In this document: positions 13,673 to 15,668 of the stretch, piece by piece
How the letters are laid out: every line of letters begins with the position of its first letter
How positions within the stretch are numbered: the stretch's first letter is position 1
Assembly: GCA_017447005.1 (NCBI GenBank)
Contig: JAFSOM010000017.1
Span: 1-15,668 of the forward strand
Direction of reading: 5' to 3'
Origin: Oscillibacter sp.
GTDB lineage: Bacteria > Bacillota > Clostridia > Oscillospirales > Oscillospiraceae
Length of the DNA stretch: 15,668 nucleotides
Program-made: the position numbers and the translations under genes
Notes under the pieces: generated by a model
The model's input: only the letters and a program-made list of their open reading frames with translations
Told to the model about the DNA's origin: nothing
Databases searched by the model: none

Positions 13673-13982
13673 AGCGCGTCATAATCCCGGACAGCGTAGG
13701 AAACGCGGGGTTCGCCTGCGTGAGCGCCAACAGACGGCTGGCGGGTCCGGCGGGCGTATTTCTTCCGCTCTCCCACGCCTCCACCGTTTTCAGCGAGACG
13801 CCCATATAGGCCGCGAATAACGCCTGCGTCAGTCCGGCGTCCTGACGGATTTTCTTAATATCCGACGCGCTGTAACGGACGACCGGCGTGACCGACGCCG
13901 TTTTGACGCGGGCGTTTAATTTGCCCTCTTCAAAAGCAATCGCTTCTTCCAAGCCCTTTTTTAATTCGTTAAAAATAGACAT
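13671..13982 (-). CDS. HigA-type antitoxin, XRE family
   Basis: A 103-residue antitoxin. The N-terminal part MSIFNELKKGLEEAIAFEEG is the usual toxin-contact segment. A helix-turn-helix follows (about 40-90: ASDIKKIRQDAGLTQALFAA, MGVSLKTVEAWESGRNTPAG). ATG at 13982 is preferred over the in-frame ATG at 13988: GAGGG lies 7 nt before it but almost touches the earlier one. It is the second gene after the toxin, 39 nt downstream, the HigBA order. It probably neutralises the toxin and, with it, represses their promoter through the palindrome at 14414-14428. Its TAA stop lies in the T-run of the convergent M56 terminator. Confidence 0.9.
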   Translation of the reverse strand: MSIFNELKKGLEEAIAFEEGKLNARVKTASVTPVVRYSASDIKKIRQDAGLTQALFAAYMGVSLKTVEAWESGRNTPAGPASRLLALTQANPAFPTLSGIMTR

Positions 13983-14021
13983 ACTCATTCCCTCATTCCG
14001 CGCCTGTTTTTTAGAATCGTT

Positions 14022-14384
14022 TCACGGAGACTTTTCTTGCAGTTTTTGTTCCAGAATGTTCAGCAGTTTTTTCAACTCGTTGCATTCTTTTGCGGTCAGA
14101 TTCGCCTTTTCACGCTTCGCGTAGGCCGTCAGAAAATACAGTCGGTGATACTCTGAGAAATCCGCGTAAATAATCCGCGCTCCGGCGCTCTTTCCGCGAT
14201 TTGCCAAGGCGTAGCGCAATTTACGCGCTCCCCCGGTTCCGCGTATGACGGGGCCTGCCTTCGGATTGAGCATCAAATCGCTTGCGAGGGCGTCGCGCTC
14301 CTCCTCCGTCAAACCAAGGCGTTTTCGGTCTTTCTCAAAGGAAGGAAGAAACACGGACATGAGGCCGTCGGATTGCTGACTCAT
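14022..14384 (-). CDS. HigB/RelE-type toxin
   Basis: A 120-residue toxin of the RelE/ParE superfamily, HigB-2-like type, expected to be a ribosome-dependent mRNA endonuclease. Visible motifs are FEKDRKRLGLTEEERDAL, then VIRGTGGARKLRYALANRGK (about 46-65), ARIIYADFSEYHRLYFLTAY and AKREKANLTAKECNELKKLL. The GTGGxRKLRxAxxxRGKSxGARxIY signature is well conserved, so the toxin looks intact. ATG at 14384 follows AAGGAGG by 7 nt. It is first in the operon, followed by its antitoxin. A near-consensus promoter with an internal palindrome drives the pair. Confidence 0.92.
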   Translation of the reverse strand: MSQQSDGLMSVFLPSFEKDRKRLGLTEEERDALASDLMLNPKAGPVIRGTGGARKLRYALANRGKSAGARIIYADFSEYHRLYFLTAYAKREKANLTAKECNELKKLLNILEQKLQEKSP

Positions 14385-14407
14385 AGGCCGCCTCCTTTAC
14401 GCGCCGT

Positions 14408-14437
14408 ATTATACCCTATTTAATAGGGGGCTGTCAA
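14408..14437 (-). promoter_or_regulatory. Promoter with internal operator for the toxin-antitoxin pair
   Basis: On the minus strand TTGACA (14437-14432), 18 bases, TATAAT (14413-14408), both perfect consensus. The palindrome CCCTATTTAATAGGG (14414-14428; 7-base arms, one centre base) fills the spacer, placed for autorepression by the antitoxin. Confidence 0.88.
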
Positions 14438-14479
14438 GCGGATTTTCGCAAAAATAAAAAAACTTTCCGGCATTGCGAC

Positions 14480-14509
14480 AAAAAGCCTTCCCGCTTGTAT
14501 AGGGAAGGC
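14480..14509 (-). terminator. Terminator of the Rrf2 gene
   Basis: GCCTTCCC (14509-14502 on the minus strand) pairs perfectly with GGGAAGGC (14492-14485), followed by five T (14484-14480). Confidence 0.85.
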
Positions 14510-14533
14510 GGCGCGACGGTATCCGGGGCGATT

Positions 14534-14962
14534 TTATATCACGTAATCGTTGCCCTTGTCGTGACTGGTCAAGTCGGCGAGGGTACGGCTGTCGAGGTAG
14601 TCGGAAATCACGCGGTCGAGGCCGCGCCATAACGGGAGCGTGGCGCAGTGGGGGGCGCGTTCGCAGGGGACGGCGTCCGGGCCGAGACAGCTTACCGGCG
14701 ACAGCGTCCCCTCACAGAGCCGCAGAATCTCCCCCACGCTGATTTGGTCGGGGGCGCGCTGGAACCGATAGCCGCCGCCCTTACCGCGTAAGCCCGTCAG
14801 AATCCCGCCGCGTACCAGCAGTTTCGCCACGCTTTCCAGATACTTTTCGGAAATGTCCTGACGCCGCGCCACGTCGCGCAAGGGCATATAGTCGCCGTTG
14901 TCATGCTCCGCCATGTCAATGAGAATCCGCAGGGCGTAACGGCCTTTGGTGGAAATCAGCAT
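14534..14962 (-). CDS. Rrf2/IscR-family transcriptional regulator
   Basis: A 142-residue winged-helix regulator. It starts MLISTKGRYALRILIDMAEH; the helix-turn-helix lies in VARRQDISEKYLESVAKLLV (31-50) and the wing in RGKGGGYRFQRAPDQISVGE (59-78). Three cysteines, C92, C100 and C106 (SCLGPDAVPCERAPHC), stand where IscR binds its Fe-S cluster, though the first spacing is 7 rather than 5 residues. ATG at 14962 is chosen because the family begins there and GGGGGAG lies 5 nt upstream; the frame is open 28 codons further, but that stretch contains a hairpin. A consensus promoter and a terminator make it monocistronic. The target could be Fe-S or cysteine metabolism genes; no isc/suf or cysteine gene is adjacent to decide. 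Confidence 0.92.
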   Translation of the reverse strand: MLISTKGRYALRILIDMAEHDNGDYMPLRDVARRQDISEKYLESVAKLLVRGGILTGLRGKGGGYRFQRAPDQISVGEILRLCEGTLSPVSCLGPDAVPCERAPHCATLPLWRGLDRVISDYLDSRTLADLTSHDKGNDYVI

Positions 14963-15017
14963 GGAAACTCCCCCTTTATTTCTCCGTGAATCCGGGGGAA
15001 GTCCCCCGTTTTTTACT

Positions 15018-15046
15018 ATTATACCGGAGGGTAAGCGGGATTTCAA
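15018..15046 (-). promoter_or_regulatory. Promoter of the Rrf2 gene
   Basis: On the minus strand TTGAAA (15046-15041), 17 bases, TATAAT (15023-15018). The short leader holds a CGGGGG/CCCCCG hairpin around ACTT, which could affect translation. Confidence 0.8.
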
Positions 15047-15112
15047 GCCCGAAAGAAAATTTTCCGTCCGGACGGTATGCGCATACGGTTACTTAGAAAA
15101 GCGCTGTTTTCG

Positions 15113-15227
15113 CCCTCATCCGGCGCTGCGCGGCGTTTTCCACGTTAGGCTGAATCAAACTTGCCCTCATCCGGCGCGCCAACGAAAACTTTACGCATGC
15201 TGAAAAGGGAGGGGACAGGGGGGAAGG
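15113..15227. repeat. Cluster of degenerate dispersed repeats
   Basis: CCCTCATCC occurs at 15113-15121 and 15164-15172, each followed by CGGCGC. The second is preceded by AAACTTG, exactly as in the inverted right end and flank of element C. A G-rich stretch (15200-15227, CTGAAAAGGGAGGGGACAGG and on) is a degenerate copy of the G-rich arm of elements A and B. The 15047-15469 gap holds these repeats and the next promoter, and no gene. Confidence 0.6.
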
Positions 15228-15355
15228 AAGCGCGGCGCTTTCGCCGGAAAAAGCGGACTTGTCATTTTGTGGAGAATATAAAGCGATTATACGGAATTTG
15301 ATAATTTTAACTGGCGTCTCGTCGAAAACTTCACTGAAAACTTACGGGATTTATC

Positions 15356-15384
15356 TTGTAAAAGTTTTGAATTTATGGTATTTT
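15356..15384 (+). promoter_or_regulatory. Promoter of the Spo0A-like gene
   Basis: TTGTAA (15356-15361), 17 bases, TATTTT (15379-15384) in an AT-rich stretch about 85 bases before the start codon. An overlapping GGGATTT / TTGAAT arrangement resembles a sigma-H promoter, and CGTCGAAAA (15320-15328) resembles a 0A box. These last two are weak matches. Confidence 0.5.
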
Positions 15385-15469
15385 ATGGATAAAGCAAGCC
15401 ATGGCACGGTTTCTGTCGCGCCCTGCTTTTTCTTGTCAGGAATTTTTATTTTTCGGGAGGATGAACCAT

Positions 15470-15668
15470 ATGGAACAGATGAAAACGGTGTTACTCGCGG
15501 ACGCGAATCCGGAGTTTCGCGGGGAACTGCGCGAAGCCATTGACCAGTCACGGGATTTTCGCGTCGCCTCCTGCGCGTCGAATTGCAGTGAGGCCCTCCG
15601 CTCGATTTTGTCCGCGCCGCCCGATATTGTCGTGATGGACGCCGTGCTCCCCGGCGGAGACGCTATCA
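15470..15668 (+). CDS. spo0A: Spo0A-like response regulator, 5' part only
   Basis: The first 66 codons of a receiver domain, cut by the window edge: MEQMKTVLLADANPEFRGEL, then PDIVVMDAVLPGGDAI with the expected phosphoacceptor D57. The opening LLADANPEF and the VMDxVLPG block are close to Spo0A of Oscillospiraceae, the master sporulation regulator that receives phosphate from sensor kinases or a phosphorelay. The usual acidic pair (ADDN) reads A-D11-A-N, so the second metal-binding acid is missing. ATG at 15470 is chosen: GGGAGG ends 9 nt before it and abuts the earlier in-frame ATG at 15461. The DNA-binding domain is not visible, so another response regulator cannot be excluded. Confidence 0.65.
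   Translation, partial: MEQMKTVLLADANPEFRGELREAIDQSRDFRVASCASNCSEALRSILSAPPDIVVMDAVLPGGDAI

Noticed and set aside
1..15668. tRNA, rRNA or known riboswitch
   Set aside because: I looked in the intergenic gaps for cloverleaf-type arms, CCA ends, T-box or common riboswitch cores and saw none I could defend.

Overview
The window looks like chromosomal DNA of a spore-forming, GC-rich Firmicute, probably of the Oscillospirales/Clostridia type. The reasons are strong AGGAGG-type ribosome binding sites, sigma-A promoters close to consensus, frequent TTG/GTG starts, an RNase J gene, a VTC/DUF4956 pair, a BlaI/M56 pair, an Rrf2 regulator and the start of what reads as spo0A. This placement is inferred from gene content and style, not from a database search.

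Layout. 1-363: the 5' end of an unidentified minus-strand gene and a G/C-rich inverted-repeat element (element A). 364-4200: acetate kinase (minus), a tandem-TIR protein of much lower GC (plus), serC (minus), then a second kind of inverted-repeat element (C). 4210-6173: RNase J with a leader of about 270 nt. 6211-7607: a compact cluster of small regulators, made up of two XRE genes in a row, an acidic coiled-coil protein and a divergent HTH_26-type gene, with clear terminators and a long dyad between the divergent genes. 7732-10528: a three-gene operon with a VTC-type polyphosphate polymerase, a DUF4956 membrane protein and a ComEC-like metallo-beta-lactamase lipoprotein. Its first junction is duplicated, leaving a 49-codon stub of the DUF4956 gene and a second copy of the repeat element (B), inverted relative to A. 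10531-13672: a BlaI-type repressor and a BlaR1-type M56 membrane protease with a large non-penicillin-binding ectodomain, ending in a repeat-derived terminator. 13671-14437: a HigB/RelE-type toxin and HigA-type antitoxin. 14480-15046: an Rrf2/IscR-type regulator. 15113-15668: degenerate repeats, a promoter and the first 66 codons of a Spo0A-like response regulator.

How it works together. The housekeeping genes (ackA, serC, rnj, spo0A) are separated by accessory cassettes, each with its own promoter and terminator. Two cassettes have self-contained switch logic: BlaI with the M56 protease, and the toxin with its antitoxin. Each has a palindrome inside its own promoter. The VTC/DUF4956/lipoprotein operon is tightly packed and is the best candidate for a poorly described functional unit; a link to polyphosphate or cell-surface phosphate handling is inference. 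The most unusual whole-window signal is that I found no GATC tetranucleotide anywhere in 15.7 kb, where composition alone would predict roughly 60.
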